Positions 40,661-50,339 of a stretch of DNA of 64,000 bases are shown piece after piece. The notes under the pieces are model-generated. The model did not search any database, was not told the DNA's origin, and saw only the letters and a list, made by a program, of their open reading frames with translations. Position numbers and translations under genes: made by a program. The stretch's first letter is position 1. Each line of letters begins with the position of its first letter. This DNA is from Torymus aiolomorphi (taxonomy: Eukaryota; Arthropoda; Insecta; Hymenoptera; Torymidae). The DNA is taken from contig CM070873.1 of assembly GCA_036365515.1 (NCBI GenBank), positions 174,708,104 through 174,772,103 of the forward strand, read 5' to 3'.

Positions 40661-41313
40661 TGTTACGTCCGGAGACGTATTATAGATTTAGAATTTTATT
40701 CTAAAAGTTTATTCACATCAGATATTTCCTGACATATAAACGCGAGAATGCAACGCAGCATTTCGCTCAGGCATCGTACCGTAGACCGTGTGACGTAGAG
40801 AGCCATCGACCTTCAGAAGACAGTGGCGTGCAAATTTTTAACAAATCAGCATTTCACAATGCTACCACTTAAATGCTATGCGTATAAGCCGCAACCGAAA
40901 ATTTCTTAATAAAGATGATCTCAACTTATCATCTATAACCCAATTAAACCGCATAATAAAACTGCGAAATGCATCGCGCAAGTCAGTCACAGCGTACAAG
41001 AAACCTGGCGAACTCCGTGTACCTCTACGACATCGAGAAGTTGAAACCGTAAGCCTTACACATCTAGTAAGCAGATTTTATAAGTTATTGAAATTGTAAT
41101 CGTAAGCCTTATTCGTCTAGTAAGCAGATCGTATAAGTTATTTATAGTAAATTTATAAAAGCAAGTGTTATAGAAAAGAATTGTAATTGAAATTACAACA
41201 CATCGATCTACCAGAAGCCAGCAGATTGTATTGGTAATAAATTATTGTATTTTATATAATAAACCTACATAAAACCAATTACTACTTATTTCCACTTATT
41301 TCCGGACGTAACA
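40661..41313 (+). repeat. Errantivirus-like 3' LTR
   Basis: 653 bp, same length as the 5' LTR and about 99% identical by eye. It is followed by the ACGG duplication at 41314-41317. Confidence 0.95.
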
Positions 41314-41317
41314 ACGG

Positions 41318-41514
41318 AATTAAGCTCAGCGGGTGCAAGCGCTCCGCCGATGGCACACGCGACCTGCCTGCGCGGTAGTTCCCAGAAAAAGCGGCCGTTA
41401 CGCTGCTGCCGCTTACGTAACAATGCCCCGCGATGGAGCGAACTTCACGACAATCCACGCAAATGTACTTATAAAATCTTTAACCTATCACTCACTCCTC
41501 ACCGGGAGCACCAA
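41318..41514 (-). promoter_or_regulatory. BEL leader with primer binding site
   Basis: On the minus strand, immediately after the BEL 5' LTR (one base in), lies TGGTGCTCCCGGTGAGGA (41513-41496). It starts TGG and is long enough to pair with the 3' end of a tRNA, though I could not name the tRNA. The rest is BEL leader, cut by the errantivirus-like insertion at 41314-41317. Confidence 0.6.
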
Positions 41515-42304
41515 TGTTCAAATTAATTTTACCCATATACTGAACTCAAGGCGAGTTCATACTAAGGAAAGACGAGCATGAGTGAGTGAAGCGTTATTTA
41601 TTTTACATAACTTAAGATAAAATACAATGAATTATAATAACGACAGTGTACTGAAAGAAAACAAAATAAAACTAAAGATTACAATTTTGTAACGCACGCA
41701 TGCTTATAACCTAACCTAATTGGCCAATTAGTCGCAGTTTGAGCGCTCTCACCTGAAAGGAATAAAAGGGGATGTCGCCGTGGACAGTGTTAAGGAGGCG
41801 GTCGTGCGAGAAAACTTGCCGACAACTCACCGGAGTTGAGAGCGGTCTGCAGGGAGCCCCGACGTCTCGGGCAGGGACGTCTCCCGCCTCGCTCTGCAGC
41901 ACCAACCAGTTACGTCGACGCGTCGGCCATGAATTCCGCGCGCACGGGGAGAACTTCGCACTTTCACCGCACGCGAGATGGGCGCCCGACACCACCACAG
42001 CACAATTTTGCACACAACCAAACTTCACGCACTACACGCACTATCTCGCAAGCAATCAGGAACCTTTTCAGCTCAAGGAGACGTTAGAACTCAGGAGCAC
42101 CTCCTGTGGCGAAGCTCTCGGGCTGACTGAGTCGGGGCCGGCGCGCGCCTCCCCTCGACGCGACGATAGGAGCGCCGGCGCGCGCGCAGCCCACTCAAGC
42201 GTCCTCTTCCTCCACAGTCGGCACCAAGGAGCGCGCGAAGTTTGAACGCGGCGAAAAGCAGTCAAACCATCCCGGCGATAATATGCAGCGCTAAGGCGCG
42301 AACA
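41515..42304 (-). repeat. BEL/Pao 5' LTR
   Basis: 790 bp, direct copy of 16928-17749 apart from substitutions and a ~33 bp deletion near 41910. CATAC follows at 42305-42309. The open frames on both strands over it mirror those in the other LTR and are not genes. Confidence 0.92.
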
Positions 42305-43355
42305 CATACTGAATTTTTTGTAGTATAATTTTGAGATTATCGTATGTTTCCTTCATTGTAGTGGCTGAGACATAGTGGTTGCTATTATGTAGTAATGCAG
42401 CTTTTAAACTTCTGTTTGATGAATCTATGAACAATCTCCATTCTTTGTCTTTATATACATTAGGCTTAATTTCATTCATTAAACCTTTTACATCTTTACA
42501 ATACACTACTTTATCATGATTGATTTCTTCAAAATATGGTTCGAAACTTTTGCTTCTTGTTCTGTAAAAAGTTACTTTAGTAGAATTTGCCAGCTGATTC
42601 ATGTCTTTTAAAGCTGAAGCTAAATGTTCTGCTCCATCTTTAAGTAAGTTAAGCTCTCTAACTAGGTCGTTTAGTTTATCTTGAGTCCATAACTTTACGC
42701 TTTTGTCTTTATGGCCCGCTGGAAGGAAAATATCGTCATCATCATCATCATCACCATCTTCTTCAGTTTCTTCATCACTATCACTTTCATAGGATTCATC
42801 TTTTAAATCATCATTTAAATCATCATTTTTATCAATTGCATCCCCATCATTGCCATCACTGACTTCGTCGTTATCTTCGTCATCATGATTTTCATCGTTG
42901 GTATCTGATTCAATTGATAACCTCTCAAGAAGATCGAGCTCTTCATCGCTTCTCGATTTTTCGATAGGTCTTTTTACAGAAATAACGTCAGCATAAGTCA
43001 CTGTTGTTTTAATTTTACTATTAATTCCAATAATTTCGGTATGACAGAAGTAACAATCCTCTCTTCTACCTGGTTGATACCATTCAATTGGGCTATTAAA
43101 TTTAACTTTGTCATCTTCTTTTGTTTTATTCCACTTACAAAGCATTTGACGACATTGTTCGCAGATACTACATGGAGTCCACTTTTCTATAACTACATCT
43201 GTTTCTAATTTGAAGCAAGTTTTGTGAATGTTTCTGAAATTCTCATTGAAATGTCTTCGAAATTTTTACGGAGTGAATACTCCACAGACAAAACAAAAAA
43301 GATTACAATTTTTTGGGCAAAAATGCCCTCGAGATGTAGAAGGTAAATGATCCAT
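42305..43355 (-). pseudogene. Element A protein, copy 1, N-terminal part
   Basis: The minus-strand start that I favour is the ATG at 43355, giving an MDHLPSTSRGHFCPKNC start. An in-frame TAA lies at 43266-43268. A C2-type Cys block (CSICEQCRQMLCKW), a CYFCHTEI motif and a very acidic Asp/Glu/Asn tract (about 42745-42910) follow. Then come QDKLNDLVRELNLLKD and a TRSKSFE / HDKVVYCKDVKGLMNEIKP block. The frame is cut by the BEL duplication at 42305-42309 and resumes at 16927. The acidic tract and Cys pairs could be a nucleic-acid or histone-binding N-terminus. The function is unknown. Confidence 0.75.
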
Positions 43356-43984
43356 GATTTTCAGTATAACCCCGCACGTTAGAGGGGTTCCCGGTCCGAT
43401 CGCAGGTGAGTCCACTGGTCCGGAGGTGATAACTCTTATACCTCTCCGGAGCTAAGTATAAGAGCTTTCCGACTTTGATGAGGACAGTGTCAACTCGTCG
43501 TCGGACACACTACAGCTTCATCCTCACACCCTAACGTCCCCCTGCAAAGCAGTGCGCTTCCACTGGCATCGTTACGTCGACAAACTTATGAGCGGATCAT
43601 TTCACACATCCCCATTTGGGGCAGTGTCACCCTCACAGTTTTTGTCGAGGAAGCAGGTGAAGGCTACTTTGACGAAAAAAATGCATGTTTAATTTGTTCT
43701 TATTCATTTTACCGTACATATATACAATTAGAAAACGCATGCTAACTTTCTACAAAATTCTTCACGTATATCATAGAAAACTCTAATTCATTTGGAAATT
43801 GTATAACGTACGATCTTACAAATAAGAGAAAATTAAATATGTTCTTTTATTCTTAAAAGTAACCTTGTATTAAATTGAAATTAATCAATATTGTACTAAA
43901 ACCCCAAGATACCGTGGTTTAGATTTGTTTTGTATGAATTTTGTACATTTGACCTTGAAATTACCTTGACCCTAAGGTGATGGG
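43356..43984. other. Spacer between the two head-to-head element-A copies
   Basis: 43375-43660 is GC-richer than its surroundings and not matched elsewhere in the window. It has an imperfect palindrome around CCGGAGGTGATAACTC / ATACCTCTCCGG (43420-43452). 43660-43920 is AT-rich. 43920-43985 is a stray partial unit of the 121 bp minisatellite (ATTTGACCTTGAAATTACC). No gene recognised. Confidence 0.5.
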
Positions 43985-44892
43985 GAACTAAAGTATCTTT
44001 TTACAGAACAAGAAGCAAAAGTTTCGAAACATATTTTGAAGAAATCAATCATGATGGTGATAAAATAGTGTATTGTAAAGATGTAAAAGGTTTAATGAAT
44101 GAAATTAAGCCTAATGTATATAAAGACGAAGAATGGAGATTGTTCATAGATTCATCAAACAGAAGTTTAAATGCTGTATTACTACACAATAGCAACCACT
44201 ATGCCTCAGTTCCTATAGCGGAACAACAGTGAGTTACGCTGATGTTATTTCTGTAAAAAGACCTATCGAAAAATCGAGAAGCGATGAAGAGCTCGATCTT
44301 CTTGAGAGGTTATCAATTGAATCAGATACCAACGATGAAAATTATGATGACGAAGATAACGACGAAGTCAGTGATGGCAATGATGGGGATGCATTTGATA
44401 AAAGTGATGATTTAAATGATGATTTAAAAGATGAATCCTATGAAAGTGATAGTGATGAAGAAACTGAAGAAAATGATGATGATAATGATGATGACGATAT
44501 TTTCTTCCAGCGGGCCAAAAAGACAAAAGCGTAAAGTTATGGACTCAAGATAAACTAAGCGACCTAGTTAGAGAGCTTAACATACCTAATAATGGAGCAG
44601 AACATTTAGCTTCAGCTTTAAAAGGCATGAATCAGCTGGCAAATTCTACTAAAGTATCTTTTTAGAGAACAAGAAGCAAAAGTTTCGAATCATATTTTGA
44701 AGAAATCAATCATGATGGTGATAACGTAGTGTACTGTAAAGATGTAAAAGGTTTAATGAATGAAATTAAACCTATTGTATATAAAGACGAAGAATGGAGA
44801 TTGTTCATAGATTCATGAAACAGAAGTTTAAAAGCTGTATTACTACATAATAGCAACCACTATGCCTCAGTTCCTATAGCGCACTCCACTAC
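43985..44892 (+). pseudogene. Element A protein, copy 2, N-terminal part with internal duplication
   Basis: The block encoding TRSKSFE...GLMNEIKP...LLHNSNHYASVPIA occurs twice, at about 43999-44222 and 44659-44882, a 660 bp step. Between the two lies YADVISVKRPIEKS plus the acidic tract (open 44229-44534), then QDKLSDLVREL. In the normal order (see copy 1) the acidic part comes first, so a tandem partial duplication has rearranged this copy. In-frame stops (for example at 44662-44664 and 44816-44818) and a frame change near 44534 disable it. Confidence 0.7.
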
Positions 44893-44893
44893 A

Positions 44894-45751
44894 ATGAAGG
44901 AAACATACGATAATCTCAAAATTATACTACAAAAAACTCAGTATGACAAGCATAAATGGCGTATATGTGGTGATTTGAAAGTTTCTGGAATATTGTTAGG
45001 ACAGCAGTCTGGATTTACAAAGACGTCATGTTTCTTGTGCTTATGGGATAGTAGAGACCGTGCAAAGCACTATACAAATCATAAATGGCCTGAAAGAAAA
45101 TCTCTCAAAGTCGGAAAGAATAACATTATAGCTACGCCATTGGTTGACCCGAAAAAAGTTCTCATTCCACCATTACACATAAAACTTGGTGTGATGAAAC
45201 AATTCGTTAAGGCTTTAGATAAAGATAGCCAGTGCTTCAAATACTTGGAAAGCAAATTTCCACGTCAATCAGATGCGAAATTAAAGGAAGGTATTTTTAA
45301 TGGTCCAGAAATTAGAAAAATGATAGCTGATGATCAGTTTATTAGTTCCATGACCAAAATTGAAAAAGCTGGATGGCTTAGCTTTAAGGAAGTTATTGAA
45401 AACTTTTTGGGTAATCGCACAAGCCCAAATTACAAAGTAATTGTATCTAAAATGGTTGAGAACTTTTGGAAAATGGGTTGCCTAATGAATTACAAATTAC
45501 ATTTTCTACACAATCACTTGGATAGTTTACCTGAAAACTGTGGAGATTATAGTGAAGAACAGGGAGAGCGTTTTCACCAAGATGTTAAAGTAATGGGGAA
45601 GCGTTATCAAGGTAGATGGGATTCTAGTATGCTGGCCGACTACTGCTGGATGTTCAAAAGAGATTGTAAAACTACTGGGAAAAAACGTAAAAGGAAACCT
45701 TTGCACCGATCATTTGATGAGAAACGTGTAAGCTATAGTAAGAAAAAATAA
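44894..45751 (+). CDS. Element A protein, copy 2, C-terminal part (longest open copy)
   Basis: 285 codons: MKETYDNLKIIL, HKWRICGDLKVSG, LLGQQSGFTKTSCFLCLWDSR, PLVDPKKVLIPPLHIKLG, VMKQFVKALDK, KEGIFNGPEIRKM, HNHLDSLPENCGDYSEEQ, GERFHQDVKVMGKRYQGRW and ADYCWMFKRDC, ending in KRKRKPLHRSF. This is the best-preserved part of the family in the window. It starts mid-gene relative to copy 1. I remember the blocks as widespread in insect genomes without a functional name. Conserved His/Asp/Glu (GERFHQD, ENCGDYSEE) would suit a metal-dependent nuclease or transposase, but that is inference. Confidence 0.7.
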   Translation: MKETYDNLKIILQKTQYDKHKWRICGDLKVSGILLGQQSGFTKTSCFLCLWDSRDRAKHYTNHKWPERKSLKVGKNNIIATPLVDPKKVLIPPLHIKLGVMKQFVKALDKDSQCFKYLESKFPRQSDAKLKEGIFNGPEIRKMIADDQFISSMTKIEKAGWLSFKEVIENFLGNRTSPNYKVIVSKMVENFWKMGCLMNYKLHFLHNHLDSLPENCGDYSEEQGERFHQDVKVMGKRYQGRWDSSMLADYCWMFKRDCKTTGKKRKRKPLHRSFDEKRVSYSKKK

Positions 45752-45769
45752 ATGGCATGAAGTTTTTGT

Positions 45770-46265
45770 TTGTTTTGCATGAATTTTGTACATTTGACCT
45801 TGAAATGACCTTGACCCTGAGGTGACGGGGCCAAATGGTCCCCGGATTCGGATTCAGCGACCCCAAAAACATATGTATGTACTGTTAAAACTTTGTTGCC
45901 ATTTGATTTTGTAAAGTTGACCTTGACATGACCTTCACCCTAAGGTGATGGGGTCAAACGGACTACGGATTCGGATTCAGCGACCCCAAAAACATATGTA
46001 TGTACTGTTAAAACTTGGTTGCTGTTAATTGTGTAAATTTGGCCTTGGCATGACCTTCACCCTGAGGTAATGGGGTCTAACGGACTACGGATTCGGATTC
46101 AGCGACCCCAAAAACATATGTATGTACTGTTAAAACTTGTCTGCCCTTAATTTTGTTGATTTGACCTTGAAATGACCCTGATCCTGAGGTGGTCAGACCT
46201 GATTGACCCGGAATTCGGATTCAGCCACCTCAAAAACATCAGGTGTACATGGTCTGGTCCGTGGG
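45770..46265. repeat. ~121 bp minisatellite, four units (element A, copy 2 3' flank)
   Basis: The landmark CGGATTCGGATTCAGCGACC recurs near 45842, 45966, 46088 and 46209. Each unit has TTGACCTTGACATGACCTTC and CATATGTATGTACTGTTAAA. It mirrors the array at 15745-16115. Confidence 0.88.
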
Positions 46266-46446
46266 TTTTGAAATTTCTTTTTTGTGTCGCTGTGAAATCT
46301 TTGAAAACAAGCCCTGGATAAATATTGGCAATCCCTCCTGAAAACAGTTATGTATTCTTTATGAGGGCTAGACACCTTTTTTCTGAAATTATAGGTCATA
46401 TTTCAATACATAAATGTAAACTAATTATTTCATACCTTTTATATAT

Positions 46447-49278
46447 GGGAGCGTCCGCCAGGAACGAGCCCACGGGCGCGCGCTGCGCCGTTTTCACGCA
46501 AAATGCGCTCTGTTCATCTCGCTCATATTCATTCGCTGAGTCTCTCGGAAAAAAAAGTACATATATCGATAGATTTTTTTCCTCCTCTTTCTAATGGTAC
46601 TGTTGTTTTTTCTACAAAATGTTTTTTTCTGATTGAAAATTCTAGTTGAATGTTCAGAGCCATTTTTCTCAAAGTATACCATTTTTTTTTTCAAAATTCA
46701 TTACACCATTCGAAAGTACAGGTCTTAAGTTACAAAAGCCCAAAGTTTCAAGTTGGAGAAATGAAGGGTTCAAAAGTAATGCAATTAAAAAGACAGCGCC
46801 ATGAGGTCGAGCGCGCTCTCCGCACTGCACTGCATCATTAATGTAAACGTGAATTTGTATGAAAGTCCACATATTAAAATTCTAAATCATGTTAATTTTT
46901 TGTTTATTTCTTAATTTTTTTATTTTTAGTCTAATTCATTTTGACAGGTCTTTTCTCAATACTTTTTTTTTCCTTCTGATCTTTATAATCTTTTCCTTTT
47001 TTGGTGTGTGGCTATAATTCGAATGTTTCTAATGCTCAGATTCGTTTTAGTTCTAATCGTTTAGTCTGATATCAATTTAACGCAATGGTATGACAGAGTT
47101 CCAGGCACAGTTTTTGCTGATTATAATTTTTTTTTTAATTTTTGTCTAGTTCCTAAATATTTATCTTTTGATGAAAAAAAAAACAAACAATATTTTCAAA
47201 ATATTTAGTTGCCCACTCGTAAAGATTTTATGGCATCAATATATAATTGTCGGATACTTTCCGCAAACTTGCTCGCCTAGCTTTGCTTTTCACGGAAGCA
47301 CCAATTCCATCACATGCATTTTTCCTGTGAGCAGTTGCATGACAGTGCCACTCAGCTTCAACAGAAAAGTCTTCATAGTGAAGAACAAGATTCTGGAAGT
47401 TATGTTCCATCAGTAAAGTAAATGACTTTTTTAACAAAATCAAAATATTTCTTAAGGTAATTAATTATAATTTCTTGGATTAAGTAAACGGCTATGGCAT
47501 CATGAATTAAATTGTCTGAAAAAAACTACCATGCTTTTGTGTTCAATTTTGGAATCTGATTCTCTATAGTTAATGATTATTGTCGCGAAACTGCATTGAT
47601 TATTGTTATAGTGGAAACCTTGTGCTGCGTCTTGTGCAATAAAAGCATAGTTTTCTGAAAAATCTAGGGAAATTAAAAATTCTCCTTTACATAAGGATTC
47701 TTTCAAGATTTTAAAATAAGATGTCTGTTGTTCGGAGATGAAAGAATGAGTCTTGTGTTTATGCAAAGGAAAAAAGATGTCTATAAATGATGAATTAGAA
47801 ACAGTTTGAGTTTGTAATGTCGATCTATCAGTTGTTTGCCATATCTGAAATTTAATTTCATTAACGTCAGAATTCTCAAGAAATAATTCTAAATCTTTTT
47901 TTAGTGATTCAACACTAGGACAATTAGAGCCCTCATTTAAATAACACTGTGTTGTTGAATTTTTACATACTATTTGAGCTATGCAGTCCTTGTAAGTATC
48001 ATTTTATCAAAAACGCCTACTGAGTTTCTTAAGCCAGCTAACAAAAGTTTGACATTTTGGTGGTAAACGCATACACAAACCAAATGAGTGCCACTAGCAC
48101 CGGCTAAAACGCAATGTTGAGGACGATATTCCGCAAATTTAGTGAAACCAATTTTCGAATTGGGATACATTTCTTTATATTTTATGTATATTTCTCTCAG
48201 ATTATAGAAAACAAGTATTTTCTGCATGTAGCTTTTTAATCCATCTTTATTTTTTATGCACTTGCTATCTTTGTAGCCTGGCATAATTCTACTCTTATGA
48301 TCACTTTCATAAAACAGTCTTACTTGATCTACAGTATCGCTTGATAATTTTTTATTTCCTCTTTTGGTAACTAAAAGAGACTCATCATTATCTAGTAATT
48401 TGGATTTAGTAGCCACCCGACGAGAAGAATTTGAAAATGCAGCAATTTTACGAGAGCCCCAATTCTTTGGAAGTATTGTATTTGCACGAGGATCAATTTT
48501 TTTTTTTATGTTACATTTTTATTATTAAACAATTTTTTCAAATTAGAAATTATTTCATAAAAATCATTTATGGAAACTTCATTTTCGTCTTTACTCTTGG
48601 CAATAAATTGTATCCTGCAAGAATCACATATTTTATCTCTATCTTTCAAAAACGGAAAACGTGTCTTCATTTCTACTGACACTAATCTCAGATTATGTGA
48701 ATGTAAAGATTAAAATAACGATGAAAATTCATGATAAATAGGAGTATCAAAAAACAATTGTAATAATAATTTTATTAATTATTTCTAGAAATATAATGAG
48801 TAAGAATACATTTTTTAATGGGCTTATAAAACTTTGAAGTCGCTTCTTTGGAAATGGAGAGCAGGTCTGTTATATCCCTCTAGTGATGAAAAAACGAATG
48901 AAAATTACATACATCCACATGTAGCGCGTTGCATCGCAGCGCGGGGAGCGCGCCCGACCGCCCGCCGCTGTATTTTCCATTTCATTAGTTTTCAACCCTT
49001 CATTTCTCCAACTTGAAACTTGAGGCTTTTGTAGCTTAAGACTTGTACTTTCAAATGGTGTAATGCATTTTGAAAGAAAAAATGGTATACTTTGAGAAAA
49101 ATGGCTCTGAACATTCAACTTGAATTTTCAATCAGAAGAAAGCATTTTGGAGAAAAACAATGGTACCATTCGAAAGAGGAGGAAAGAATCTATCGATATA
49201 TGTACTTTGTTTTTTCCGAGAGACTCAGCGAATGAATATGAGCGATGGCTGGCTGGCTCGTTTCTGGCGGACGCTCCT
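46447..49278 (-). mobile_element. DNA transposon with ~400 bp terminal inverted repeats
   Basis: The left end GGGAGCGTCCGCCAGGAACG is the reverse complement of the right end CGTTTCTGGCGGACGCTCC, with one mismatch and one extra base. Similarity continues inwards for about 400 bp (46447-46850 against 48880-49278). It includes GAGACTCAGCGAATGAATAT, AAAGAGGAGGAAA and ATTCGAAAGTA blocks. TATAT-rich flanks may hide a short target duplication. One broken transposase-like gene lies inside on the minus strand. The palindromic element at 12750-13722 is a non-autonomous derivative of the same family. Confidence 0.85.
47228..48670 (-). pseudogene. Transposase-like protein of the long-TIR transposon, frameshifted
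   Basis: The minus strand is readable as one protein over several frames. The start (ATG 48670) has FLKDRDKICDSCRIQF. Next comes the 48416-47979 block with RGNKKLSSDTVDQVRLFYE, KYKEMYPNSKIGFTKFAEYRP, HCVLAGASGTHLVCVCVYHQN and VKLLLAGL. Then an EIKFQIWQTTDRSTLQT stretch, 47766-47500 with LISLDFSENYAFIAQDAAQG, and 47443-47228 with EAEWHCHATAHRKNACDGIG. From memory this family recurs in aphids, Hydra and other invertebrates as uncharacterised proteins. The DFSENYA and EWHxxATxHxKxxCDG blocks look like a DDE-type core (D, D or H, E). At least three frame changes disable it. Confidence 0.75.
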
Positions 49279-49288
49279 ATATATAAGT

Positions 49289-49795
49289 GGATATAGTTAC
49301 TTTACCGTAGGGCTTTCTTCAATGGGCCTTTTATACGGTCCAGAACCATAGTCATCAATGTAACAAGTTTTTTCACTATCCGTAAGCTTTGAAATTTTTC
49401 TGTTGATGGATTGATTCCAGATTTGAACTAAATTACTCCTGAATAGTATAATTCTCATAAGAGTGTAGGAATTTAGGATTAAATGTGAGAAAAAATTTTT
49501 ACATCAGAAAAATTTTGAAAAAATTGAAAAATTTATAAATTTTAAAAAATTCTTGAAAAACAGCACAAAACTTTTTTTTCTCATCGGATCAAAAATTCCT
49601 ACTATTATATGAGAATTATACTACTCAGAAGTAATTTAGTTCAAATCTGGGGACAATCCATCCATAGGAAAATTTCAAAGCGTACGAATAGTGAAAAAAA
49701 TTGTTTTATCGATGAGTATCGTTCTGGATAATATAAAAGGCCCAGACCAAGGTCTAAGGTGAGGTAAATATACCCCCTTTTATGTATAGAAAGTG
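49289..49795. repeat. ~500 bp palindrome
   Basis: Arms 49289-49500 and 49555-49795 are reverse complements with mismatches. Paired blocks are GGGCCTTTTATACGGTCCAGAA with TTCTGGATAATATAAAAGGCCC, and GATTCCAGATTTGAACTAAA with TTTAGTTCAAATCTGGGGAC. The short AT-rich centre is near 49525. The right arm overlaps the start of the direct repeat at 49727. A MITE-type foldback. Confidence 0.7.
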
Positions 49796-50108
49796 GGAAA
49801 TAATTATTTGACATTTATGTATTAAAATATGACTTTTTTATTTTAGAAAAAAAGGTGTCTAGCCCCCTTAAATATCAATAGAAACCAATAATTTGTATTT
49901 TCAAATACCGGATGACTTTGAGGACTTAATATTCATATATCTTATCTCATGGATCTTGTCACTGAATCTTGTCAATGTATAAAAAATACATTAAATATCT
50001 ATTTTCAACAGTATTTTCAACTGAACAGGCTTATAATAACATTTATATTTACTTAAGGTTTAAAAGTCAGGGTGTTGGAATATAGCTATCAGAATTGCCT
50101 GTCAAGTA
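49727..50108. repeat. Long direct repeat, left copy (partner 53254-53618)
   Basis: It begins TATCGTTCTGGATAATATAAA and ends GCCTGTCAAGTA. The right partner begins at the 3' end of the LINE and ends at the same bases. The right copy lacks about 25 bp (around 'attatttgacatttatg') and differs at scattered positions. Confidence 0.85.
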
Positions 50109-50339
50109 AACTTGTCAGGAATAGGATCCAGAAGGAAGTGATTGACATAACAATCGCCTCCAGAGGCGTATGGGCGTGGATCAAAGACTAGAGAGTCTCA
50201 GAGGGGTGAGGTATCCATGTTGGACCACAGATTCATTTGTTTAGAAGTTGGTGGAATGGTACGGCAGGCGACACAATGAAGAAATCCGAGGAGAACTCGC
50301 AGGGCGGAGTGCAAAGCGAAATTAGCGGTCGGGCTAGAG

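Larger units (their letters stand above)
23232..41313 (+). mobile_element. Errantivirus-like Ty3/Gypsy element with env, plus strand
   Basis: 653 bp direct LTRs (TGTTACGTCCGG ... CCGGACGTAACA), a 4 bp ACGG duplication, and the order gag, protease, RT/RNase H, integrase, env, polypurine tract. This defines an envelope-bearing Ty3/Gypsy element (insect endogenous-retrovirus type). It is inserted into the BEL leader, and an R1-like LINE (35404-40429) is inserted into its 3' part. Without the LINE it is about 13 kb, long for the group, partly because of a 3' region with an antisense spliced gene. LTRs differ at about 7 of 653 positions by eye. Gag and pol carry several breaks, while env is open end to end. 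Confidence 0.95.
16928..42304 (-). mobile_element. BEL/Pao LTR retrotransposon, minus strand, carrying a nested element
   Basis: It is bounded by direct repeats of 822 bp (16928-17749) and 790 bp (41515-42304) starting TGTTCAAATT and ending GCGCGAACA, with a CATAC duplication outside. On the minus strand the order is 5' LTR, PBS-like site, gag-protease, RT, RNase H, integrase, purine-rich tract, 3' LTR, which is the BEL/Pao order. Its leader is split at 23228-41317 by the errantivirus-like element. The pol frame has at least five breaks. The LTRs differ by about 20 substitutions by eye plus a ~33 bp indel, so it is older than the element nested in it. Confidence 0.93.

Noticed and set aside
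40878..41099. 73-codon open frame in the 3' LTR
   Set aside because: It lies wholly in the LTR and the matching 5' LTR position is not kept open, so chance is more likely.
43375..43660. tRNA-derived SINE in the element-A spacer
   Set aside because: A B-box-like stretch was suspected but neither promoter box could be matched convincingly and no second copy is in the window.
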